A stretch of 33,452 nt of DNA, taken from Oscillospiraceae bacterium. Its GTDB lineage: Bacteria > Bacillota > Clostridia > Oscillospirales > CAG-272. The stretch's first letter is position 1; each line of letters starts with the position of its first letter. Below are positions 1-8,214 of the stretch, piece after piece. A model generated the notes under the pieces. The model saw only the letters and a list, made by a program, of their open reading frames with translations, ran no database searches and had not been told where the DNA came from. The position numbers and the translations under genes were made by a program. The stretch spans positions 1 through 33,452 of the forward strand of contig SVQS01000003.1 of the NCBI GenBank assembly GCA_015065205.1, given 5' to 3'.

Positions 1-935
1 CCTTCCGCTCCCCGGCGGTAGCTCTTATGCCTGATGTTACTGTAAAGCCGCTCCGTTCCAAGGCGAATGCCATTATCAACCTCACCGGCACGGCAGGAGC
101 CATGCTTGTTCTTGCACTTGGAATCGTGTTTGCAACCTCCCAAAATCATTATATGCAATACACGGGCTACGTTGTGGCCGTTGTTGCCATTATGCTCGCG
201 GGACTTATCGTCTTCCTTCTTACGGTTAAGGAGAAAAAATGGGCGCGTGAGATGGAAGAAGAATCGTTCCGTCTCGGTCTTGAAGATGCTCCCGACGAGG
301 ATGCCGACAAGGAAAAGCGCAAGCTCTCAAAGGGAGAGATGACCTCTTTGCTTCTCATTTTGGCATCGGTTACTCTTTGGTACATCGGCTACAACTCCAT
401 CACCAGCAAATATTCGGTATATGCCACCAATATTCTGGGCTTTGACTTCAACCTCACCCTCATTATCGCGCAGGCGGCAGCGATTGTTTCCTACATCCCT
501 GTGGGAATTATCGCCTCGAAAATTGGCAGAAAAAAAACCATTCTTGCAGGCATTATCATTCTTGCGTCTGCGTTCTTTATTGGCAACTTTATCACTCCCA
601 ATACTCCCGAGATGATTATGTACCCCGTGTTTGTTCTTGCGGGCATCGGTTGGGCAACCATTAACGTTAACTCCTTCCCAATGGTCGTTGAGCTCGCAAG
701 AGGCGGTGACATTGGTAAGTATACGGGTTACTATTACACCGCTTCGATGTCGGCACAGATCATCGCGCCTATCCTTTCGGGTGTGCTTTATGACCTTATC
801 GGCATGCGCTACGTTTTCTTTGCGTTTGGTACGGTATTTGTTCTGTTCTCCTTTGTTACGATGTTCTTTGTAAAGCACGGAGACGCCAAGGTAATTGAGA
901 AGAAAGATCTGCTTGAGCAGCTCGATGTTGACTGA
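1..935 (+). CDS. MFS / GPH-type (SLC45-like) sugar transporter, C-terminal part; 5' end lies outside the window
   Basis: The frame is open from base 3 (FRSPAVALMPDVTVKPLRSKANAIINLTGTAGAM...), so the ATG at 27 is internal; multiple hydrophobic TM segments; stop at 933-935. Confidence 0.8.
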   Translation, partial: FRSPAVALMPDVTVKPLRSKANAIINLTGTAGAMLVLALGIVFATSQNHYMQYTGYVVAVVAIMLAGLIVFLLTVKEKKWAREMEEESFRLGLEDAPDEDADKEKRKLSKGEMTSLLLILASVTLWYIGYNSITSKYSVYATNILGFDFNLTLIIAQAAAIVSYIPVGIIASKIGRKKTILAGIIILASAFFIGNFITPNTPEMIMYPVFVLAGIGWATINVNSFPMVVELARGGDIGKYTGYYYTASMSAQIIAPILSGVLYDLIGMRYVFFAFGTVFVLFSFVTMFFVKHGDAKVIEKKDLLEQLDVD

Positions 936-940
936 TAGCC

Positions 941-1750
941 ATGGTATTGATAGGAATTATTGTATCACTTTTGGTGATACTGATAGCAATTTATCTTTTG
1001 GTGCTTGTTCGTCCCACCAAGAAAACAAAGCCGAATAAGGCTCTGCTTTGCGACTATGCGCACAGAGGGCTTCATAACGGCAAGGATGCGCCCGAAAATT
1101 CGCTCGCGGCTTTTGAGGCAGCCTGCCGTGCAGGATACGGCATTGAGCTTGACGTTCAACTCTCGCGCGATGGAACGGTAATGGTCTTTCACGACTACAC
1201 GCTCATCCGCATGACAGGATGCGACAAAAAGCTCTCGGAGCTTGATGCAAACGAGCTGACGGCTCTTACGCTCGGAGAATCGGATCAAAAGATTCCCACC
1301 TTTGAGGAAGTGCTGTCTCTTGTTGATGGCAGAGTTCCTCTCTTGGTTGAACTCAAGGGAGAGAATTTTGATACCTCGCTTTGCGCCAAGGTTGCGGATA
1401 TGCTTCGCAATTACCGTGGGCTTTACTGCATTGAATCCTTCAATCCTTTGTTGATAGGGAACATGAAAAAGCAGATGCCAGAGATCTTTTGCGGCCTGCT
1501 CTACACCAACGTCTGCAGAGATAAGAAAAAGAACTCGATACTCAATATCGCGCTCACGGCAATGGCACTCAATGTTGTGGCAAAGCCGGACTTTATTGCG
1601 TTTAACAAAGTGGATAGAGATTCTTTGCCTGTCAAGATCACTACACAGCTCTTTGGTGCGCCAAAGTTCGTTTGGACTGTCAATACACCCGAGGAGCTCG
1701 ACACTGCGCACAAGAATGGCGAATTGCCCATATTTGAGAATATATTTTAA
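941..1750 (+). CDS. Glycerophosphodiester phosphodiesterase family protein with N-terminal TM anchor
   Basis: HRGLHNGKDAPENSLAAFEAACRAGYGIELDVQLSRDGTVMVFHD is the GDPD catalytic motif; N-terminal hydrophobic helix. Confidence 0.9.
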   Translation: MVLIGIIVSLLVILIAIYLLVLVRPTKKTKPNKALLCDYAHRGLHNGKDAPENSLAAFEAACRAGYGIELDVQLSRDGTVMVFHDYTLIRMTGCDKKLSELDANELTALTLGESDQKIPTFEEVLSLVDGRVPLLVELKGENFDTSLCAKVADMLRNYRGLYCIESFNPLLIGNMKKQMPEIFCGLLYTNVCRDKKKNSILNIALTAMALNVVAKPDFIAFNKVDRDSLPVKITTQLFGAPKFVWTVNTPEELDTAHKNGELPIFENIF

Positions 1751-1767
1751 GTGAATTTGAATCTATA

Positions 1768-1810
1768 AACACAAACCGCACCGTCAACTGTTGACGGTGC
1801 GGTTTGTGTT
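1768..1810. terminator. 43-nt palindrome (21-bp perfect arms, 1-nt centre) between convergent genes
   Basis: AACACAAACCGCACCGTCAAC-T-GTTGACGGTGCGGTTTGTGTT. No strong T-tract follows, so terminator function is inferred from position. Confidence 0.6.
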
Positions 1811-1890
1811 GCAAAAGGGATATTTACATTTGTAGGGTGAGGCTTGCTTGGAACTCCCATACGCTTGTGTCTCAAACGATTATAAATCAA

Positions 1891-2016
1891 CAAACTCACT
1901 GTATGTCATCCTGAGCGGAAAACCGCAAAGCGGTTTGCGAAATCGAAGTTTTTCCGAGCGAGGAGCGAGGTAAAACCGAGGAGCGAATGCGACGAGGGGA
2001 TCTCTTAACGAGTTTG
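1891..2016. repeat. Intergenic repeat element of the 'TGTCATCCTGAGCG...GGATCTC' type
   Basis: GTCATCCTGAGCGG...AATCGAAG...GGGGATCTCTT core, bounded by CAAACTC (1891-1897) / GAGTTTG (2010-2016); internal hairpin AAACCGC-AAA-GCGGTTT. The motif is familiar from intergenic repeats in many gut bacterial genomes. Confidence 0.6.
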
Positions 2017-2022
2017 GGTGGC

Positions 2023-2673
2023 TTATTTCAATTTTCCCAATTTTGCCGTATTTGCAAGAACGATTAGTGTAGTTTCTGCATCAAGCGTTTGTTCGGGATT
2101 GATGTTTACGTTGACCCTTTCACCCTTTTTCATAGCGACAATATTGAAGCCGTATTTTTTACGAAGATTTAATTCTATCAAGTTTTTACCGCACCACTCG
2201 TTCTTCACATCAATCTCGACCATAGATACATCTCTCGACAAAGCGATCATATCAATAAAGCCTGAGCTGAGTAGGTTCTTGGCAAGGCGTACGCCTGACT
2301 CCTTTTCCGGGAAAACCACCTGATCCGCGCCCACACGAAGCAATATTTTTTGATGCATTTCATTGGCGCACTTTGCAATAACGTTCTTAACGCCTGCCTC
2401 CTTGCAAAGCGTTACTGCCATAACGCTCGCCTCAAGATTGCTCGCTATACAAATAATGACGGTATCAACATTGCCGATACCAAGGCGCGAGATAACCTCC
2501 GCATCGGTTACATCTGCACACTTACACACAGGCAAATATGCGGCTGCATCGTTGACGATTCTTTGTTCGGTATCAACGGCAATAACCTCCATTCCGTTCT
2601 CTACAAGCTCTCTTGCCACGGCAGTGCCGTATCTTCCAAGTCCAAAAACTGCATATGTTTTCTTTGCTTTCAT
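2023..2673 (-). CDS. ktrA: Potassium uptake system regulatory subunit, TrkA-N/TrkA-C (KtrA-type)
   Basis: YAVFGLGRYGTAVARELVENGMEVIAVD Rossmann motif; single RCK unit of 216 aa; adjacent to the TrkH/KtrB gene. Confidence 0.9.
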   Translation of the reverse strand: MKAKKTYAVFGLGRYGTAVARELVENGMEVIAVDTEQRIVNDAAAYLPVCKCADVTDAEVISRLGIGNVDTVIICIASNLEASVMAVTLCKEAGVKNVIAKCANEMHQKILLRVGADQVVFPEKESGVRLAKNLLSSGFIDMIALSRDVSMVEIDVKNEWCGKNLIELNLRKKYGFNIVAMKKGERVNVNINPEQTLDAETTLIVLANTAKLGKLK

Positions 2674-2685
2674 TGCTTTTCTCCT

Positions 2686-4047
2686 TTATCCTATACTGAT
2701 ATCTTCCGTCGGCTCGGAAATGACGTTTTGGCTCTCGTTTTTACTGCCAAGTGCCACCGCAAGTGAGATCGGACCGACTCTGCCGAAATACATCGTTACT
2801 ATGATAATTAGCTTGCCGAATGTGTTAAGCGTTGCCGTCAGATTTCTCGAAAGACCGACGGTTGCTGTTGCGCTGACCGTTTCATAGACTGCGTCAATGG
2901 CAGATGCGTTACTCGTTGCCATCAAAAGCAGGGTGGCGGCGGCGCAAATCGTAAGAAATGTTACGACCACGGCAACTGCTTTTTTCACCGATCCCTCGGA
3001 AATACGACGACCGAACATGGTTGGGTTATTTTTATTGCGAATTGTAGCAAACGCTGAGCAAACGAGGACGGCGATGGTTACGGTTTTCATGCCGCCTGCC
3101 GTTCCCACGGGTGAACCACCGATCAACATCAAAATAATAGATGTGGCAGCAGAGGCGTTTGTCAAATTTTCTTGTGGAATGGTAGCAAAGCCTGCCGTTC
3201 TTGTGGTGACAGATTGGAAGAAGGATACTTGAATCTTATCGAATAAGGACATCTTTCCAATGGTCAATGGGTTAGCATATTCAAAAATAAATATGAGAAT
3301 TGCGCCGATAAGAATGAGTCCTGCGGTAACTGTAATTGCTATTTTGCTATGCAAGGTAAGGTACCTGAATATCTTTCTATTCTTTTGTGAACGGCTCTTA
3401 ACGACACGAAGCACATCCCACCATACGATATAGCCGAGACCGCCGAGAATAATGAGTGCGGAGGTGACGGTGTTGATCAAGGGGTTGGTGGCGTAATTAC
3501 AAAGGCTGTTCTCTGCAATAATGTCAATACCTGCGTTGCAAAAAGCAGAAACAGAATTGAATACTGATATCCAGATGCCTTTTGCGCCAAACTCGGGGAT
3601 GAACACGAGCATATACAGAACTGCGCCTATTCCTTCGATGATCAGTGTGCCGAACAGTACGTTTTTGACAAACTTGGCAAGCCCTGACATAGTATTAAGA
3701 TTCAACGCATCCTGAATGAGCAAACGGTCACCAATGCCCATTTTTCTATTCAACAGAAGCATCAGCCCCGACATAATGGTGATGATCCCAAGCCCACCGA
3801 TCTGTATTAGAAGCAATATGACGATTTGCCCGAACACGCTCCAAGTCGACACCGTTGGAAGTGTAACAAGCCCTGTCACGCAGGTAGAGGTGGTTGCTGT
3901 GAAGAGGGCATCAAGATAGGGAACAGCTTCACTGCTTGCGGAACTGATCGGTAATGCCAAAAGTGCGCTTCCCACGAGAATGGTCACAAGGAAGCTGAGC
4001 AATATGATTTGCGTAGTTGAGAGTGTAATTTTCTTCTTTCTAATCAT
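2686..4047 (-). CDS. ktrB: Potassium transporter membrane subunit, TrkH/KtrB family
   Basis: SALLALPISS...YLDALFTATTSTCVTGLVTLPTVSTWSVFGQ filter motif; multiple TM helices. Confidence 0.9.
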   Translation of the reverse strand: MIRKKKITLSTTQIILLSFLVTILVGSALLALPISSASSEAVPYLDALFTATTSTCVTGLVTLPTVSTWSVFGQIVILLLIQIGGLGIITIMSGLMLLLNRKMGIGDRLLIQDALNLNTMSGLAKFVKNVLFGTLIIEGIGAVLYMLVFIPEFGAKGIWISVFNSVSAFCNAGIDIIAENSLCNYATNPLINTVTSALIILGGLGYIVWWDVLRVVKSRSQKNRKIFRYLTLHSKIAITVTAGLILIGAILIFIFEYANPLTIGKMSLFDKIQVSFFQSVTTRTAGFATIPQENLTNASAATSIILMLIGGSPVGTAGGMKTVTIAVLVCSAFATIRNKNNPTMFGRRISEGSVKKAVAVVVTFLTICAAATLLLMATSNASAIDAVYETVSATATVGLSRNLTATLNTFGKLIIIVTMYFGRVGPISLAVALGSKNESQNVISEPTEDISIG

Positions 4048-4069
4048 AAGGATTTTCCTCTAAAAGCAT

Positions 4070-4105
4070 AAGGAACCAACGTCCTCTACAGTCAGCTGGT
4101 TCCTT
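4070..4105 (-). other. 5' leader hairpin of the ktrBA transcript
   Basis: AAGGAACCA (4070-4078) pairs with TGGTTCCTT (4097-4105), 18-nt loop, between the promoter and the ktrB start codon. Confidence 0.55.
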
Positions 4106-4126
4106 TTATAATTATTTGTTTTTATT

Positions 4127-4155
4127 ATTATATCACATTTCGTTGTTTATGTCAA
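4127..4155 (-). promoter_or_regulatory. Sigma-A type promoter for ktrBA
   Basis: On the minus strand TTGACA (4155-4150), 17-nt spacer, TATAAT (4132-4127). Confidence 0.75.
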
Positions 4156-4226
4156 TACATTTTCGCGCTGTACAGTATCATACAAATTATTATGGTCGAT
4201 TTATTATATGATAAAACTCTCAAAAT

Positions 4227-4265
4227 GTAAAAAAAGACGGCTTGAATTTTCACTCAAACCGTCTT
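4227..4265 (-). terminator. Rho-independent terminator of gdhA
   Basis: Minus strand AAGACGGTTTGAGTGAAAATTCAAGCCGTCTT followed by a T-run; downstream of the gdhA stop. Confidence 0.8.
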
Positions 4266-4332
4266 ATTTGCCAGAATCTACTTATAATATTTGAATATTA
4301 CAGGGTTTCTTGTCACACAAACCGAATATTCC

Positions 4333-5685
4333 TTAAACAACACCGTAAGCGAGCATTGCGTCCGCAACCTTCAAAAATCCTGCAATGTTAGCACCTGCTA
4401 CCAGGTTGCCTTCCATGCCGTACTTCTTTGCGGCTGCAACAGAGCTGTCGTAAATGTTCTTCATAATGTCTTTCAGCTTTGCGTCAACTTCTGCTGCAGA
4501 CCAGCTGTAACGCATCGAGTTTTGAGACATTTCAAGGCCGGATACGGCAACGCCGCCGGCATTTACTGCCTTAGAAGGAGCAACAACTACGCCGTTTGCT
4601 TGCAGATATGCAACTGCCTCGTTGGTGGTAGGCATATTGGAAACCTCAACGTAGTACTTCAGGCCGTTTGCGACCATCTTCTTGGCATCGTCGATGTTGA
4701 CCTCGTTCTGCGTAGCGCAGGGCATAATAACGTCAACCTTTTCGCCCCAAGGCTTTTGACCTGCGAAGAAGGGAACACCAAACTTATCTGCATAATCCTC
4801 TACGCGGTTGCGGCAGGATGCGCGCATTTCAAGCAGGAAGTCGACCTTCTCTTGGGTGGAAATGCCGTCTTTATCGTAAACGTAACCGTCGGGGCCGGAG
4901 ATGGTAACGACCTTACCGCCAAGCTCGTTGACCTTGATAACGGTACCCCAAGCAACGTTACCGAAGCCGGAGATCGCAAAGGTCTTGCCCTTGATCTCTT
5001 CGCCGTAGGTCTTGAGCATTTCTGCGGTGTAGTAAACTGCGCCAAAGCCGGTAGCTTCGGGACGGATGAGCGAGCCGCCATAGGAGCGTCCCTTGCCGGT
5101 CAGAACGCCGGTGAACTCATCGCGCAGTCTCTTGTATTGACCAAAGAGGTAGCCGATCTCGCGTGCGCCAACGCCGATGTCGCCTGCGGGAACGTCGGTA
5201 TCGGGACCGATGTACTTTTGCAGCTCTGTCATAAAGCTCTGACAGAAGCGCATAACCTCTCCGTCAGATTTGCCCTTGGGGTCAAAGTCGGAGCCGCCCT
5301 TACCGCCGCCCATAGGCAGACCTGTCAGGGAGTTCTTAAAGGTTTGCTCAAAGCCGAGGAACTTGATAATGCTTTCGTTTACAGAGGGGTGGAAGCGGAG
5401 TCCTCCCTTGTAAGGACCGATAGCGCTGTTGAATTGAACGCGGAAGCCGCGGTTGACTTGAACCTTGCCGTTGTCGTCTACCCACGGAACGCGGAACTTG
5501 ATAATTCTTTCGGGCTCAACCATCATATCAATGATGCCGCGCTCGATGTAAATAGGGCTTTGCTCCACAACGGGCTCGAGGGATTCGAGAACCTCGCTAA
5601 CGGTTTGGTGGAACTCGCTCTCGCCGGGGTTACGGGCGATAACGTCAGCCAATACCTTCTTTAAATATTCGTTTTGAATGCTCAT
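4333..5685 (-). CDS. gdhA: NADP-specific glutamate dehydrogenase
   Basis: PMGGGKGGSDFDPKGKSDGEVMRFCQSFMTEL, DVPAGDIGVGAREIGYLFGQYKRL. Start trimmed to MSIQNEYL (5685), preceded by AGGAGGAATTGTATT. Confidence 0.95.
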   Translation of the reverse strand: MSIQNEYLKKVLADVIARNPGESEFHQTVSEVLESLEPVVEQSPIYIERGIIDMMVEPERIIKFRVPWVDDNGKVQVNRGFRVQFNSAIGPYKGGLRFHPSVNESIIKFLGFEQTFKNSLTGLPMGGGKGGSDFDPKGKSDGEVMRFCQSFMTELQKYIGPDTDVPAGDIGVGAREIGYLFGQYKRLRDEFTGVLTGKGRSYGGSLIRPEATGFGAVYYTAEMLKTYGEEIKGKTFAISGFGNVAWGTVIKVNELGGKVVTISGPDGYVYDKDGISTQEKVDFLLEMRASCRNRVEDYADKFGVPFFAGQKPWGEKVDVIMPCATQNEVNIDDAKKMVANGLKYYVEVSNMPTTNEAVAYLQANGVVVAPSKAVNAGGVAVSGLEMSQNSMRYSWSAAEVDAKLKDIMKNIYDSSVAAAKKYGMEGNLVAGANIAGFLKVADAMLAYGVV

Positions 5686-5708
5686 AATACAATTCCTCCT
5701 TGTTGGAT

Positions 5709-5778
5709 GCTTTTTGCAAGTTTTGTGCTGCAAAAATGCAATTTAAAATGCAAATAAGTGCATAATTTTGCAAAAAGC
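5709..5778 (-). promoter_or_regulatory. gdhA leader: TGCA-rich region bounded by an 11-bp inverted repeat
   Basis: gctttttgcaa (5709-5719) and ttgcaaaaagc (5768-5778); TGCA at 5715, 5729, 5737, 5749, 5759, 5769. Confidence 0.5.
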
Positions 5779-5794
5779 ACGCCACTATGCCAAT

Positions 5795-5823
5795 ATTATA
5801 ATACAGAATATGCAACTTGTCAA
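5795..5823 (-). promoter_or_regulatory. Sigma-A type promoter for gdhA
   Basis: Minus strand TTGACA (5823-5818), 17-nt spacer, TATAAT (5800-5795). Confidence 0.75.
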
Positions 5824-5883
5824 CCGCTTTTTTGCAAAAAAATCATAGTTGGAAAAATTTTTTATGAGTAAATGTGCCTGATT

Positions 5884-6765
5884 TTATACGTCGAACAGCT
5901 CGCATAGGCGTCTGGCGGTCTCGGGAGCGGGAGGACAGAGCGGGAGTCGGTATTCGGGGTGGCAAAGTCCCATTTTTGATGCTACGTGCTTAACGGGGAT
6001 GGGGTTGGTCTCCCAAAACAGTGCTTGCATCTTGCCAAGTACTTGCTTTTGGCGCTGATAAGCGAGCTTCCAATCTCCCGTGGCACAATGACGACAGATC
6101 TCTGTCATCTTTCGAGGGGCTATGTTGGAATAGACCGATATCACTCCCGAGGCACCCAAGCGTATGGCCGAGACCGTGTGATGGTCGTTGCCTGTGTAAA
6201 CATCGAGCTTTGTACCCAATTCGCCGCACAGAGAGGCAAGGAGCGAGAGGTCGGGTGAAGCTTCTTTCACCGCCACAATGTTCGGGTGCTCGGCAAGCTC
6301 GCGATAATGCGAGAGTGTCATCGAAAAGCCCGTTCTCGCGGGAACGTTGTAAAGAATCAGCGGTTTTTCGGTTGCATCCGTCAAAGCGTGATAGTGTGCT
6401 ACGATACCGCGATCGTTGGTGCGATTATAGTAGGGCGTGACTGCCAAGAGTGCATCTGCGCCGCTCTCTGCCACAGCCACCGCCAATTCGCAAGCGTGCG
6501 AGGTGGAATTGGAACCGCATCCCGCCAGGAGTGGAAGCCTGCCTCTGATTTGCCGCGCGGCGAAGGAGACAAGCTCAGCGTGCTCGTCGAGGGAAAGTGT
6601 AGGACTTTCTCCGGTTGTTCCCGCCAGCAGAATCGCCCCAACACCGGCATCAATTTGCGCCTCTATTAGATTTTGCAACGCCTCGTAATCAATTTCGCCC
6701 TTATAAAAGGGGGTAATTAAAGCCGTTGCGACTCCCTTGAATATGGTTTGTTTTTCAATGCTCAT
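5884..6765 (-). CDS. dapA: 4-hydroxy-tetrahydrodipicolinate synthase
   Basis: GVATALITPF, LLAGTTGESPTLS, TPYYNRT, LYNVPARTG, AVKEAS motifs; AAAGGAG RBS. Confidence 0.93.
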   Translation of the reverse strand: MSIEKQTIFKGVATALITPFYKGEIDYEALQNLIEAQIDAGVGAILLAGTTGESPTLSLDEHAELVSFAARQIRGRLPLLAGCGSNSTSHACELAVAVAESGADALLAVTPYYNRTNDRGIVAHYHALTDATEKPLILYNVPARTGFSMTLSHYRELAEHPNIVAVKEASPDLSLLASLCGELGTKLDVYTGNDHHTVSAIRLGASGVISVYSNIAPRKMTEICRHCATGDWKLAYQRQKQVLGKMQALFWETNPIPVKHVASKMGLCHPEYRLPLCPPAPETARRLCELFDV

Positions 6766-6794
6766 AAAGGAGAACTCCTTTCAATTTCATTGCC

Positions 6795-6972
6795 ATAGGT
6801 AAACAACTCTCTGAGCGGATAGGGTCTTGGCGGTGCCTTGCCGCTAGCGAGAGCAAAAGCGAGCGGTACGCTCGTGTCGACCGTCCGTTGCAAGACTGAC
6901 GAATCTATTTTGGTGATTTTGTTAGGAAGTTTTTGAAGGGGTGTGGGGGAACTTTTTCCAAAAAGTTCCCCC
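6795..6972 (+). repeat. Intergenic repeat family A, copy 1, ending in a G/C-armed palindrome
   Basis: Ends GTTTTTGAAGGGGTGTGGGGGAACTTTTTCCAAAAAGTTCCCCC (palindrome 6945-6972); upstream part resembles 21930-22060. Confidence 0.7.
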
Positions 6973-6989
6973 ATAAAACCCAAAAACAG

Positions 6990-7018
6990 TTGCAAAACTT
7001 TTCATTTTGATGTATAAT
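6990..7018 (+). promoter_or_regulatory. Sigma-A type promoter for queA
   Basis: TTGCAA (6990-6995), 17-nt spacer, TATAAT (7013-7018). Confidence 0.6.
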
Positions 7019-7105
7019 AGTATCAATATGCGACCGCGGATACTTACAGTATATGAAACGTGTGTCAATTTGCGAATTTACAAAAGAAGGATTTTTTGAG
7101 ATTTT

Positions 7106-8185
7106 ATGAGTGAAACTATCAAAAACGCGTTGCCCGAAACCGACCTGCGCACGGCGGATTTTTACTATGATTTACCACAGGAGCTCATTGCGCAGCACCC
7201 GATGGAACAGCGCGATACCTCGCGTCTGATGGTGCTTGACAGAGCCGAGGAGAGCATCACGCACCGTCATTTTTATGATATTCTGGACTATCTGCACGAG
7301 GGTGACGTGTTGGTCATCAACGATTCCAAGGTCATCCCTGCGCGTGTGTATGGTCACGTCGAGGGTAGGGAAGAGGCACTGATCGAGTTGCTTCTTCTCC
7401 GCCAACACGAACTCGATACTTGGGAGTGCTTGGTCAAGCCCGGCAAGCGCGCACGCATTGGCATGAAGCTCGTATTTGGCGAGGGGATGCTTTTGGGTGA
7501 GGTCAAGGATATTGTAGAAGAAGGCAACCGTCTCATTCATTTTACCTATGACAAAGAAAAATATGCCAACATCTATGATGTATTGAGTGTTGTTGGATTG
7601 ATGCCCCTGCCGCCCTACATCACCGAAAGATTGACGGACAATAGCCGCTATCAAACGGTCTACGCGCGCGAGGAAGGCTCGGCTGCGGCTCCCACTGCGG
7701 GACTGCACTTTACTCCCGAATTGCTCGCACGTATTCGCGAAAAAGGCGTGGCAATCGCGCCCGTAATGCTGCACGTGGGCCTGGGAACCTTCCGTCCTGT
7801 TAAGGAAGAAAACATCACCGACCACGTGATGCACACCGAATTTTTCTCGGTTCCCGAAGAAGGTGCACGCATTATAAACGAATGCAAAGCCGCAGGCGGA
7901 CGCATCATTTGCGTGGGAACGACATCCTGCCGCACTATCGAAAGTGTTGCGCGCGAGGACGGAACCATTCCCGCGATGAGCGGTGACACCGGCATTTTTA
8001 TCTACCCGGGCTACAAATTCAAGGCAGTGGACGCACTCATCACCAATTTCCATCTGCCCGAGAGCACTCTTTTGATGCTCGTTTCCGCGTTTTATGACAA
8101 AGAAAAGGTGATGGAAGCGTATCACACCGCAGTTGAAGAAAAATACAGATTTTTCAGCTTTGGCGATGCGATGTTTATTCAGTGA
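7106..8185 (+). CDS. queA: S-adenosylmethionine:tRNA ribosyltransferase-isomerase
   Basis: DFYYDLPQELIAQHPMEQRDTSRLMVLDR; VLVINDSKVIPARVYG; AAPTAGLHFTPELL; TNFHLPESTLLMLVSAF. Confidence 0.96.
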   Translation: MSETIKNALPETDLRTADFYYDLPQELIAQHPMEQRDTSRLMVLDRAEESITHRHFYDILDYLHEGDVLVINDSKVIPARVYGHVEGREEALIELLLLRQHELDTWECLVKPGKRARIGMKLVFGEGMLLGEVKDIVEEGNRLIHFTYDKEKYANIYDVLSVVGLMPLPPYITERLTDNSRYQTVYAREEGSAAAPTAGLHFTPELLARIREKGVAIAPVMLHVGLGTFRPVKEENITDHVMHTEFFSVPEEGARIINECKAAGGRIICVGTTSCRTIESVAREDGTIPAMSGDTGIFIYPGYKFKAVDALITNFHLPESTLLMLVSAFYDKEKVMEAYHTAVEEKYRFFSFGDAMFIQ

Positions 8186-8214
8186 AAATTTATTTTGTGA
8201 AAAGGAGAAAGAGT

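Noticed and set aside
4048-4120. c-di-AMP (ydaO/yuaA) riboswitch upstream of ktrB
   Set aside because: Leader is only ~70 nt and holds one simple hairpin; the larger conserved architecture of that riboswitch is not visible.
4291-5664. 457-aa plus-strand ORF
   Set aside because: Antisense shadow of gdhA; no RBS or recognisable domain.
6762-6995. 77-aa minus-strand ORF upstream of dapA
   Set aside because: Lies within repeat family A; appears as a repeat-encoded spurious peptide.
7019-7105. PreQ1 riboswitch upstream of queA
   Set aside because: No recognisable preQ1 aptamer; queA is also not a typical target.
7172-8125. 317-aa minus-strand ORF
   Set aside because: Antisense to queA.
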